Shown in pieces: positions 39,609-46,564 of a stretch of 46,564 nucleotides of DNA. The notes under the pieces were generated by a model, which worked only from the letters and a program-made list of their open reading frames with translations, made no database searches and was not told the DNA's origin. Made by a program: the position numbers and the translations under genes. The stretch's first letter is position 1. Each line of letters opens with the position of its first letter. Source of the stretch: Rhodospirillales bacterium (GTDB taxonomy: Bacteria; Pseudomonadota; Gammaproteobacteria; Burkholderiales; Burkholderiaceae_D). The stretch covers positions 1 to 46,564 of the forward strand of contig CAJCID010000124.1 in assembly GCA_903970305.1 (NCBI GenBank). The letters are read 5' to 3'.

Positions 39609-40775
39609 ATGGACTTTTCCTTCACTTCCGAACAGACCCAGCTGGCCGACGCGATCCGCCGTTATGTGACGAACGAGTACAGCTTCGAGGCGCGCCAGAA
39701 GACGGTGTATTCCGAGACAGGCGTCTCGGAGGCCGCCTGGCGCCAGTTGGCCGATCTGGGCGTCCTGGCCCTGCCGATCGACGAGGAATCAGGAGGTTTT
39801 GGCGGCACCGCCGTGGACATGCTCTTGGTCATGCAGGAACTCGGTCGCGGGTTGGTCGTCGAGCCGGTGTTAAGCACGGTCTTCGCGGCTGAATTCATCA
39901 AGCGCTCGGGCACTGCCGCGCACAAGGCGCTCCTTGCCCAGGTCGCCGATGGCTCGCTCAAGCTCGCCGCGGCGCTCCACGAGAAGCAGGCGCGCCACGA
40001 ACTCTTCAATGTCGAGACGAGCGCACGGGCGACCGCAGAAGGCTACCTCTTGCAGGGCGCGAAGACGGTTGTCGTGCACGGCGCGCAGGCGCATCGGCTG
40101 GTGGTCTCGGCGCGCCTGTCGGGCGGCTCGCGCGAGAAGGGGGGACTGGCTTTGTTCCTGGTGGATCCCACAGCGCGCGGGGTGACGCGCCGCGAGTACC
40201 GCACGATCGACGGGCTGCGCGCGGCCGACATCAGTTTTGCGGGGACGACCTTGCCGCGCGATGCGCTCCTGGGGGTCGCAGGTGAGGCCTGGCCTGTCAT
40301 CGACGCGGTCAGCGACTATGGGGTTGCGCTCTTGTGCGCCGAGTCGATCGGTGTCATGGAGATGTTGAACAGCCAGACACTCGAGTACACGAAGACCCGT
40401 AAGCAGTTCGGCCAGCCGATCGCCCGCTTTCAGGCCTTGCAGCACCGCATGGTCGAGATGTTCATGCAGCTCGAGCAGGCGCGCTCGATGGCCTACCTCG
40501 CAGCCGTCAAGCTCGCCTCTGCCGACGATGCGGAACGCAGACGTGCCGTCTCGGCCGCCAAGGTACGCATCGGGCAGGCCGGCAAGTATGTCGGGCAGCA
40601 GGCCGTGCAGCTCCACGGAGGCATGGGGGTGACCAATGAACTCCCTGCGGCGCACTATTTCAAGCGGCTCACGATGATCGAACTCTCCCTGGGTGACACG
40701 GATCACCACCTGGCCCGTTTTATCGAGGAGGGACGCGAGGTCTCGGTGAGCGAAGCCCTGCGGCATGCAGCCTAG
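39609..40775 (+). CDS. Acyl-CoA dehydrogenase family protein (second of a pair)
   Basis: A 388-residue relative of the preceding enzyme with marked divergence. FTSEQTQLADAIRRYVTNEY opens the N-domain. The middle beta-domain is irregular (LQGAKTVVVHGAQAHRLVVSAR in place of the canonical glycine-rich FAD loop). The C-domain holds YTKTRKQFGQPIARFQALQHRMVEMFMQLEQARSM and QAVQLHGGMGVTNELPAAHYFKRLTMIELSLGD. Such partners in heteromeric FadE complexes contribute structure and part of a shared FAD site. The ATG follows GAGGAG at close spacing. It is probably obligately paired with the upstream gene product. Confidence 0.92.
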   Translation: MDFSFTSEQTQLADAIRRYVTNEYSFEARQKTVYSETGVSEAAWRQLADLGVLALPIDEESGGFGGTAVDMLLVMQELGRGLVVEPVLSTVFAAEFIKRSGTAAHKALLAQVADGSLKLAAALHEKQARHELFNVETSARATAEGYLLQGAKTVVVHGAQAHRLVVSARLSGGSREKGGLALFLVDPTARGVTRREYRTIDGLRAADISFAGTTLPRDALLGVAGEAWPVIDAVSDYGVALLCAESIGVMEMLNSQTLEYTKTRKQFGQPIARFQALQHRMVEMFMQLEQARSMAYLAAVKLASADDAERRRAVSAAKVRIGQAGKYVGQQAVQLHGGMGVTNELPAAHYFKRLTMIELSLGDTDHHLARFIEEGREVSVSEALRHAA

Positions 40776-40789
40776 GCGACGGGTGGTCC

Positions 40790-41245
40790 ATGATCCGTTA
40801 CTATTTCGAGGACTTTCAAGTCGGTGAGGTTCAAGCACTGCCCGAGCGCAAGCTCTCCGAGGAGGAGATCATCACTTTTGCGCGCCAGTTCGACCCGCAA
40901 CCGTTCCATGTCGACCCCGAGGCAGCCAAGCAGTCGATCTACGGGGGCATCATCGCCAGCGGCTGGCATACCTGCGCGATCGCCATGCGCATGATGTGCG
41001 ATGCTTATCTGCTCGAGACGGCGAGCCTGGGCTCACCCGGCGTCGACGAAGTCCGCTGGTTAAAGCCCGTACGCGGCGGCGATACGCTGCGCGGGGAGCG
41101 CACGACGCTTTCTGTGCGCGCCTCGGAAAGCAAGCCCGATCGCGGCGTGGTACACAGCGAATGGCGCATCTATAACCAGCACGGGGATCTCGTCATGAAA
41201 ATGCGTGGCATGGGCCTGTTCGCGAAGAGGCCAGCGACACCCTAG
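40790..41245 (+). CDS. MaoC family dehydratase (first copy)
   Basis: A 151-residue hotdog-fold protein, expected to hydrate enoyl-CoA. FARQFDPQPFHVDPEAAKQSIYGGIIASGWHT is a degenerate hydratase-2 motif, with D-x4-H replaced by D-x-Q-x2-H spacing and the following glycine-rich helix intact. The C-terminus NQHGDLVMKMRGMGLF is common in this subfamily. It begins 14 bases after the second acyl-CoA dehydrogenase and is likely co-transcribed. The product could form a dimer with itself or with the second MaoC protein. Confidence 0.9.
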   Translation: MIRYYFEDFQVGEVQALPERKLSEEEIITFARQFDPQPFHVDPEAAKQSIYGGIIASGWHTCAIAMRMMCDAYLLETASLGSPGVDEVRWLKPVRGGDTLRGERTTLSVRASESKPDRGVVHSEWRIYNQHGDLVMKMRGMGLFAKRPATP

Positions 41246-41364
41246 CTAGCCGCAAGGCACGCGTCCCGAGTGCACCGCTGGCAGACTCGGCGCGGGGTCG
41301 TGCGTAGTCCCCGTTCCCGGTTCCAGTTCCGAGTTCCACTTCCCCTTCTTCTTCTACAGGACCT

Positions 41365-41832
41365 ATGCGCGAATTCAACTCGATCGAAGAGCTGCAACCC
41401 CTGGTGGGCCAGGAAGTGGCCGTAAGCGGCTGGATCACGGTCGATCAGGCACGCATCGATGGCTTTGCCGAGGCGACTGGCGATCACCAATGGATCCACG
41501 TCGATCCTGAAAGGGCACGCGAGGGGCCGTTTGGCACGACCGTCGCGCACGGGTTTCTGACCCTTTCGCTCTTGCCGCTCTTGACGCAAGAGGCGATCGC
41601 AGTCCACAACACCAAGATGGGCGTGAATTATGGCCTGAACAAGGTGCGCTTTCCGGCACCCGTTCCGGTCGACAGCCGCCTGCGCGGGCGCTTCAAGCTC
41701 CTGCAGATCGACCTGCTTGAGCCCCTCGCCGGTGTCCCGGGTGCCCAACTCGTCTGGGAGGTCACCATTGAGCGCGAGGGCAGCACCAAGCCTGTGTGCG
41801 TCGCCGAAAGCGTGTCGCGACGCTACGGCTGA
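41365..41832 (+). CDS. MaoC family dehydratase (second copy, canonical)
   Basis: A 155-residue hotdog-fold enoyl-CoA hydratase or NodN-like protein. The hydratase motif FAEATGDHQWIHVDPERA gives the catalytic Asp and His, followed by GPFGTTVAHGFLTLSLLPLL. NYGLNKVRFPAPVPVDSRLRGRF is typical. It appears more canonical than the first copy. It sits 119 bases downstream of it, with a CT-rich tract in between, and converges on the Pycsar-effector-like gene. It would complete a dehydrogenation-hydration module with the upstream genes. Confidence 0.93.
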   Translation: MREFNSIEELQPLVGQEVAVSGWITVDQARIDGFAEATGDHQWIHVDPERAREGPFGTTVAHGFLTLSLLPLLTQEAIAVHNTKMGVNYGLNKVRFPAPVPVDSRLRGRFKLLQIDLLEPLAGVPGAQLVWEVTIEREGSTKPVCVAESVSRRYG

Positions 41833-41838
41833 CCCGGC

Positions 41839-42456
41839 CTAGAAGAGATGGCCGAAGAGGCACAAGGCGAGGAAGATCCCAACCTGAAAAGCCAGGCAGA
41901 TCCAGGCCCGCCGGTAGGTGGCAAGCTTGGTGCGCAAGATCGACGAGACAATCAGGATCTGCGCCAGCATGTCGTCGATCACCTCGTGCTGACTCGCCGC
42001 ATGAAAGTCGCTCCGATAGGTCGAAATGTCCCTGCGGCCCAGGATATGACCGAAGAAGACGAGGCTGGGCTGCGTCGTGGGCGCGATCGGGTCGTGGCGC
42101 GCGAGGAGCGTTGCGAGCGCGAAGACGAAAAAGGCGATGGCGGTCAGCCCCAGGCTCGGCAACACCGCGTCATGCAACCAGCCCTCGCGGCTTAAACGAT
42201 CGAGATCGTTCGCTGTAAAGCTCACGAGAAGCGTCGACATGACGATCAGCATGTAGGTCTTCTGGTCGGTCGCCCGGATGATCTCCTGGTTCAGGTTCAA
42301 GACGCGCCAGGCGTGATCGTAACGCCAGGCTTCGGGAGCAAGGGATGGCGGTGGGATCAGGCCACTCTCGCCCTGCGAGCCGGCCGCTCCTGGCCCCGGG
42401 TTCTGACCGAGGAGACGGCCCTTTCCGATGACACCGTTGCCTTCTGTCGGTGGCAT
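41839..42456 (-). CDS. Pycsar-effector-like membrane protein (DUF5706 type), orphan
   Basis: A 205-residue protein with an N-terminal disordered Gly/Pro stretch and then AWRVLNLNQEIIRATDQKTYMLIVMSTLLVSFTAN. It has two membrane helices (about 62-78 and 95-117), a cytoplasmic segment with LVFFGHILGRRDISTYRSDFHAAS-x-EVIDDMLAQILIVSSILRTKL, and a C-terminal helix at 183-205. This layout and the FFG-I motif resemble Pycsar transmembrane effectors, which depolarise the membrane when a uridylate or cytidylate cyclase signals phage infection. No cyclase gene is present, and the upp gene lies one base upstream. The family call is good; the defence role is inference. Confidence 0.72.
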   Translation of the reverse strand: MPPTEGNGVIGKGRLLGQNPGPGAAGSQGESGLIPPPSLAPEAWRYDHAWRVLNLNQEIIRATDQKTYMLIVMSTLLVSFTANDLDRLSREGWLHDAVLPSLGLTAIAFFVFALATLLARHDPIAPTTQPSLVFFGHILGRRDISTYRSDFHAASQHEVIDDMLAQILIVSSILRTKLATYRRAWICLAFQVGIFLALCLFGHLF

Positions 42457-42457
42457 G

Positions 42458-43102
42458 TTACTTGGTTCCAAAAAGTCGGTCGCCCGCATCACCCAAGCCG
42501 GGCACGATATAGCCGTGCTCGTTGAGACGCTCATCGATGGCCGCCGTGACGATCTCGACCTCCGGATGCAGGGCAGAAAGCGCCGCGATCCCTTCTGGCG
42601 CAGCGAGCAGACACACCATCTTCGGGGCAATCGCGCCCAAGTCCTTGATCCGCGTGAAGGCCTGGGCCGCGGAGTGGCCGGTGGCCAGCATCGGATCGAC
42701 GACGATGACGCTGCGCTCGGCGACATCTTCAGGCATCTTGAAGTAGTACTCGACGGGTCTTAAGGTCGTCGGATCGCGATAGAGCCCGATATGACCCACG
42801 CGCGCATTCGGCAGCACATCGAGCATGCCATCGAGCATCCCCGTCCCCGCCCGGAGTATGGCCGCCAGGCAGAGCTTCTTGCCGGCCAGGACCGGGGCCG
42901 CGCACGGACCGATGGGGGTTGTGATCTGGACCGAGACGGTGGGCAGATCGCGTGTGGCTTCATAGGCCAAGAGCGTGCTGATCTCGCGCAAGAGCCGCCG
43001 GAAGTTATCCGTGGTCGTCTCGATGCTGCGCAACAGGGTGAGTTTATGCAAGACGAGTGGATGGTCCGCCACGCGCACCTTCGGGTCTGCCGGGTTCGTC
43101 AT
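42458..43102 (-). CDS. upp: Uracil phosphoribosyltransferase
   Basis: A 214-residue enzyme making UMP from uracil and PRPP in pyrimidine salvage. [28 protein letters not shown] is the standard N-terminus. [29 protein letters not shown] contains the substrate-binding segment, and [12 protein letters not shown] is the PRPP loop. The C-terminal [28 protein letters not shown] is canonical, [13 protein letters not shown] binding uracil. The length fits E. coli Upp. Its stop is one base before the ATG of the Pycsar-effector-like gene, and GST lies 12 bases upstream, so the three may form one operon. Confidence 0.96.
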   Translation of the reverse strand: MTNPADPKVRVADHPLVLHKLTLLRSIETTTDNFRRLLREISTLLAYEATRDLPTVSVQITTPIGPCAAPVLAGKKLCLAAILRAGTGMLDGMLDVLPNARVGHIGLYRDPTTLRPVEYYFKMPEDVAERSVIVVDPMLATGHSAAQAFTRIKDLGAIAPKMVCLLAAPEGIAALSALHPEVEIVTAAIDERLNEHGYIVPGLGDAGDRLFGTK

Positions 43103-43114
43103 CGTCAGGGCCCG

Positions 43115-43807
43115 CTAGCGTCTTGCGTACTGGGTTGCCCCAAAGAGGGTCTCGCGAGCCTTCTCGTCGGTGATGGGCTTCCTGGCGGCGGCCAAGACCG
43201 TCACGCCCTTCTGTACGGCCGGGCGCGCCGCAATCGCGTCGAACCAGCGTTTGAAGTGGGGATACTCGCTGACGTCGACACCCTGGTTGGTGGAGGAGCG
43301 CGTCCAGGGCCAGGAAGCGATGTCAGCGATCGAGTACTCGTCGCCGGCCAGATAGGCCGATTCGGCAAGCCGCCTGTCGAGCACCCCGTAGAGGCGTTTC
43401 GCCTCGTTCGTGTAGCGATTGATCGCGTATTCGCTTTTTTCCGGGGCGTAGAGGCGAAAGTGATGCGCTTGCCCGAGCATCGGGCCGATGCTGCCCATCT
43501 GGAACATGAGCCATTCGAGGGCGCGGTACTTGCCACGCACATCCGAGGGTAAGAAACGCCCGGTCTTGCCTGCCAGATAGATGAGGATGGCGCCCGACTC
43601 GAAGAGCGAGATGGGAGCGTTGCCTGGCCCGTCGGAATCGACGATGGCGGGAATCTTGTTGTTCGGGCTGATCTGGAGAAACTCGGGCTTGAACTGATCT
43701 CCCGCGCCGATATCGATCCCGTGCACCGTGTAGGGCAGGGCGCATTCCTCGAGCATGATGTGCACCTTGTGCCCATTTGGCGTCGCCCAGCTGTAGAGGT
43801 CAATCAT
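43115..43807 (-). CDS. Glutathione S-transferase, nu class (YfcG/YghU-like)
   Basis: A 230-residue cytoplasmic thiol-active protein. With start ATG 43807 (GGAGA seven bases upstream) the N-terminus is MIDLYSWATPNGHK, placing T9 and N11 exactly as in E. coli YfcG, a disulfide-bond reductase binding two glutathiones. NNKIPAIVD and SLFESGAILIYLAGKTGRFLP form the glutathione-binding region. The all-helical C-domain includes GQAHHFRLYAPEKSEYAINRYTNEAKRLYGVLD and EYSIADIASWPW. An ATG at 43813 adds two residues. It lies upstream of upp in the same direction. Confidence 0.94.
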   Translation of the reverse strand: MIDLYSWATPNGHKVHIMLEECALPYTVHGIDIGAGDQFKPEFLQISPNNKIPAIVDSDGPGNAPISLFESGAILIYLAGKTGRFLPSDVRGKYRALEWLMFQMGSIGPMLGQAHHFRLYAPEKSEYAINRYTNEAKRLYGVLDRRLAESAYLAGDEYSIADIASWPWTRSSTNQGVDVSEYPHFKRWFDAIAARPAVQKGVTVLAAARKPITDEKARETLFGATQYARR

Positions 43808-44018
43808 TTTCATTCTCCGGTGCAGTAGCGACGGGCGCAAGAATCGGATGCCGTGCTCTGGAACGCCGCTGCGCGATTATCGCAGAGGCCGCCGAGGCGC
43901 GTTTTTGCGCCCTGGAAGCGTGCCGGGAAGCGTGCCGGGAGGCGGGATGGAAGGGGTCCGGCTCACCACTGTCCCATTAGACTTCGGACGAAGCGAGGAT
44001 GCCTGCATGGCCTAGAAA

Positions 44019-44089
44019 CCTTGAATTAGCCCTTTCTCTATTAATGGATATGCCGATATACTTTAATAGCGTACCAAGCTAATTAAAGG
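44019..44089. promoter_or_regulatory. Two concentric inverted repeats upstream of the Fic gene
   Basis: The outer arms CCTTGAATTAGC (44019-44030) and GCTAATTAAAGG (44078-44089) match at 11 of 12 positions. The inner arms CTATTAA (44038-44044) and TTAATAG (44063-44069) are perfect. The two dyads share a centre near 44054 within half a base. The right outer arm contains the AAAGGA ribosome-binding site of the Fic gene. The region is strikingly AT-rich against its surroundings and contains the likely promoter, so an autoregulatory operator or a translation-blocking hairpin are both possible. Confidence 0.7.
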
Positions 44090-44096
44090 ATCGCGC

Positions 44097-45272
44097 GTGG
44101 CGGACGGAGAGAACCAGAGGCTGGGCACCTATGTCGAAACGAGCGCGGGAGGAGAGCGCGTGCGCGCCTATGTGCCTGCACCGCTGCCGCCGAATCCACC
44201 GCTCGAACTGGGGCGGTTCATGCGCGTCTACGAACGCGCCATCGCCGCGGTCGGGCGCCTCGACGGTGTGACGACGATCATACCTTCGACGCCTTTGTTC
44301 CTCTACATGTACGTCCGCAAGGAAGCGCTCCTGTCCTCGCAGATCGAGGGGACACAATCCTCGTTATCCGATCTTTTGCTGTACGAAAATCACGTGGCAC
44401 CCACCCTCGGACTCGACGACGTGACCGAGGTTTCGAACTATGTCGCGGCGATCGAGCATGGCGTCTCCCGGATGCGAGGCGGATTCCCCCTGTCGCTCCG
44501 GCTGATACGCGAGATGCACGCCATCCTGCTCAAGTCGGGACGGGGCGCCGCGAAGCAACCGGGCGAGTTCCGCCGCTCGCAGAACTGGATCGGCGGAACC
44601 CGGCCCGGCAACGCGCTGTTCGTGCCTCCTCCGCCGAACCGGCTGGCCGAATGCCTGGATGCGCTCGAACGCTTCCTGCATAGCGAGGATGCGGAGCTGC
44701 CTCCGCTCATCCGGGCTGGTTTGGCCCACGTCCAGTTTGAAACGATCCACCCCTTTCTAGACGGGAACGGTCGGTTGGGTCGGCTCCTCATCACGTTGAT
44801 CCTGTGTGAGGCTGGGGTGCTGCGCGAGCCGATTCTCTATCTCAGCCTGTTTCTGAAATTCCGGCGCGACGACTACTACCGGCTCCTACAGGAGGTCCGA
44901 CTGGCCGGGACGTGGGAGACCTGGATGGAATTCTTCCTGACCGGTGTCGCGGAGACCGCCGAACAAGCCGCGGGGACGGCACGCGATCTGATCGCCATGT
45001 TCGAGGCCCATCGACAGCAGATCGCCGGCCTCGGCCGAGCGGCGCCGTCGGCGCTTCGGGTCCATGAATTGGTTCAAGCCAGCCCGATCGTCACCATCCA
45101 GACTGTCTCCGAGAAACTTGCCGTCTCCTTCCCGACCGCCAGCACGGCGCTGGAGAATCTCGCCAAAATTGGTGTCGTGCGCGAGACCACAGGACGGCAG
45201 CGCGGCCGGATTTACGCCTATTCGGACTACCTAGCCTTGCTCGATCGTGGCACCGATCCATTGCCGGCCTGA
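44097..45272 (+). CDS. Fic family protein with inhibitory motif and C-terminal winged helix
   Basis: A 391-residue protein expected to AMPylate (or otherwise modify) proteins. The class II inhibitory motif S80-S-Q-I-E84-G85 lies in the N-terminal domain. The Fic core has HPFLDGNGRLGR at 218-229, with catalytic H218 and ATP-binding residues complete. NWIGGTRPGNALFVPPPPNRL forms the target-docking flap. Residues 325-385 look like a winged helix (VHELVQASPIVTIQTVSEKLAVSFPTASTALENLAKIGVVRE). It starts at GTG 44097 with AAAGGA upstream. The DNA-binding domain and a concentric palindrome suggest autoregulation. The target protein is unknown. Confidence 0.93.
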   Translation: MADGENQRLGTYVETSAGGERVRAYVPAPLPPNPPLELGRFMRVYERAIAAVGRLDGVTTIIPSTPLFLYMYVRKEALLSSQIEGTQSSLSDLLLYENHVAPTLGLDDVTEVSNYVAAIEHGVSRMRGGFPLSLRLIREMHAILLKSGRGAAKQPGEFRRSQNWIGGTRPGNALFVPPPPNRLAECLDALERFLHSEDAELPPLIRAGLAHVQFETIHPFLDGNGRLGRLLITLILCEAGVLREPILYLSLFLKFRRDDYYRLLQEVRLAGTWETWMEFFLTGVAETAEQAAGTARDLIAMFEAHRQQIAGLGRAAPSALRVHELVQASPIVTIQTVSEKLAVSFPTASTALENLAKIGVVRETTGRQRGRIYAYSDYLALLDRGTDPLPA

Positions 45273-45291
45273 CGCATAGGATGACGCATAG

Positions 45292-45363
45292 ATCGAAACC
45301 AAGAAGACGATCGACGAGGATGATCGGCCGGGTCGATTCCTGCTGACCGGCTCGGCGAACATC
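45292..45363 (+). pseudogene. Remnant of a DUF4143-type AAA ATPase
   Basis: One frame here reads IETKKTIDEDDRPGRFLLTGSANI, matching the segment of DUF4143/AAA_14 ATPases that follows the Walker A region (typically VDEDRRPGRFLLTGSAN). No start, no Walker A and no downstream domain remain; the frame ends within about 15 codons. Just upstream GACGCATAG is duplicated. It is a scrap of a gene probably removed by rearrangement, between the Fic gene and a truncated glycosyltransferase. Confidence 0.65.
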
Positions 45364-45382
45364 CAGACAGGAGTCGGATGGC

Positions 45383-46095
45383 CTAGAAAAAAAGCTCCCT
45401 CCACTCCGGGATGATCTCGCAGAGTACGCCTTCGTGGTCGAATCCGCCGACGTACATCCCGCTAAGAGGCGAAAAGGAGATCTGTTCTGTGAAGGCCGTG
45501 GTGAATTCGTGGCGGTACCATGCATCGATTCCGTAGAGTCGGTCACGGTTCTCCACACCAAGGTGGTAGTTCCTGATGTCGTCCTGGTCTGCCCTGTAGT
45601 AGCTTTTCAGGGCCTCATCGGTCTTCTCATTCTGGCTGATGTTTTGCAGCATGTGCCGAAACCAATCGACCTGCCAGCCGATGTCGAGCCGCTTCATGTG
45701 CAGCATGAACACGGGGCCAAAGCGCGGGAACACGCTCGCACCGTGGAAGCCGCCAGACCATTCGGTGGGCGTCTTGACGATGCAGGTTTTGTTGAGAGCC
45801 GCGTTGGGATAAGCAAAGGCGCGATGGGTCAGTATCGGCGTGTCCGGCTCCTTGGGAAGGGGCGCTTCACCTTCGAGCTGAATCACGTCGAATCCTCGGG
45901 CGGTCAAGTAGGGGATCTCCATCTGACGCACCCAATCGGCGAGCGAGGGCGCCACACGCGGGTCGACCACGAGGAACTCATCCGGATCCACTCGCACCAC
46001 GACATCGTAGACATGCAAGAGCGCCGAGACGAGCTTACTGATGATCGCGTGGCGGACTTCGTCGTCGTATGCGGTCGGCAACTCGATGACGCCGC
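45383..46095 (-). pseudogene. Glycosyltransferase-like protein lacking its N-terminus
   Basis: About 232 codons remain open. AYDDEVRHAIISKLVSALLHVYDVVVRVDPDEFLVVDPR contains the D-x-D-E-F metal-binding motif of glycosyltransferases (family 2/92-like), and LNKTCIVKTPTEWSGGFHGA and MLHMKRLDIGWQVDWFRHM resemble the later part of such enzymes. The first strand and nucleotide-binding region that should precede this are absent: the frame meets a stop near 46119, right beside an IS1182-type transposase. There is no good start codon (TTG 46081 is the best). I read it as the 3' part of a gene cut by the insertion; a short functional protein is less likely. Confidence 0.6.
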
Positions 46096-46163
46096 CTAGG
46101 AGGCTGCGCGGCAGAAGCTAGAATGAAGGTCATCTGAAACCAGCGCAAGGGCGTTGAAGAAAG

Positions 46164-46564
46164 ATGACGACAAGCTACCTACCGTATGAGCCGCGGCAGC
46201 AGCAATTGTTGCCGAATGCGCTGCAGGACTGGCTGCCCGAAGGGCATCTGGCGTATTACATCAGCGACGTGGTGGATACGCTCGATCTGAGCGCGTTCCA
46301 CGCGCGTTACGTCGGAGGTGGGCCACGGAATCAGCCGTTCCATCCGGCGATGATGGTGAAGATCCTGGTGTATGGCTACGCGACCGGGGTGTTCTCGTCG
46401 CGCAAGCTGGCCCGGAAGCTGCACGAGGATGTGGCGTTCCGGATGCTGGCGGCGGGCAACTACCCGAAGCACCGCACGATTTGCGACTTCCGCGCCTTGC
46501 ACCTGCAGGAACTGTCGGAGCTGTTGGTGCAGGTGGTCAAGCTGGCGCGCGAGTGCGGGCTGGT
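46164..46564 (+). CDS. IS1182-family transposase, N-terminal part
   Basis: The frame opens at ATG 46164 and runs off the window after 133 codons. MTTSYLPYEPRQQQLLPNAL and DWLPEGHLAYYISDVVDTLDLSAF are typical of IS1182 (DUF772-type N-terminal domain), followed by PFHPAMMVKILVYGYATGVFSSRKLARKLHEDVAFRMLAAGNYPKHRTICDFR. GAAGAAAG lies close upstream. The catalytic DDE part lies beyond the window. The left end of the element should lie between about 46095 and 46150, abutting the truncated glycosyltransferase; I cannot define the terminal inverted repeat without the other end. Confidence 0.92.
   Translation, partial: MTTSYLPYEPRQQQLLPNALQDWLPEGHLAYYISDVVDTLDLSAFHARYVGGGPRNQPFHPAMMVKILVYGYATGVFSSRKLARKLHEDVAFRMLAAGNYPKHRTICDFRALHLQELSELLVQVVKLARECGL

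Noticed and set aside
39870..40838. Minus-strand 322-codon open frame
   Set aside because: It is antisense to the second acyl-CoA dehydrogenase and has no family motif.

Overview
The window reads as chromosomal DNA of a high-GC, free-living, metabolically versatile bacterium, most likely a beta- or gammaproteobacterium. This rests on gene families (DUF3014, DUF1178, DUF4188, PPK2, Pgi/Pgl/GntZ-type Gnd, pirin, old-yellow-enzyme reductase), on purine-rich Shine-Dalgarno sites and on codon use; it is an inference, not a phylogeny. Genes lie on both strands in short operons. High GC produces many long antisense open frames, which I treat as shadows.

Layout. 1-487: 5' end of leuC (minus). 876-11714: lipid and general metabolism (two acyl-CoA ligases, pirin, rhomboid, DUF3014, PPK2, DUF4188, DOPA-dioxygenase-like protein, patatin, DedA-rhodanese fusion). 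11897-13550: small proteins and a DsbA-like oxidoreductase. 13585-17115: a compact pgl-pgi-gnd sugar-phosphate operon (minus) facing away from a winged-helix regulator (17340). 18017-19108: an FMN reductase and then a tRNA-Leu(UAA) gene split by a 230-nt group I intron. 19189-24261: DUF2442, a CPBP protease, OYE reductase plus DUF6582, a BON protein and peptidase E.

25169-32483 (minus) is the most striking block: a nine-gene, almost gapless operon for a group 1h (actinobacterial-type, high-affinity) [NiFe]-hydrogenase. It holds small and large subunits, a NifU-like protein, DUF5947, DUF6084, a 452-residue family of unknown role, the maturation protease, a 35-residue membrane peptide and HypA. 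The small subunit carries the Cys-x-Gly-Asp signature known from oxygen-insensitive members. HypB, C, D, E and F are not in the window and must be supplied from elsewhere.

33182-43807: arylamine N-acetyltransferase; a possible structured leader RNA; a secreted DUF1800-DUF1501-lipoprotein cassette; DUF1178; an acyl-CoA dehydrogenase pair with two MaoC hydratases; then, on the minus strand, GST, upp and an orphan Pycsar-effector-like membrane protein. 44097-46564 looks like an accessory, decaying tail: a Fic protein behind a concentric double palindrome, a scrap of a DUF4143-type ATPase, a glycosyltransferase lacking its N-terminus, and an IS1182-type transposase running off the end.

Recurring small-scale features are FNR/ANR-like TTGAC-N4-GTCAA dyads (2886, 5638, 18742) and short tandem duplications with unrelated units in intergenic DNA, several at stop codons. 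No CRISPR array, rRNA or replication origin was seen.
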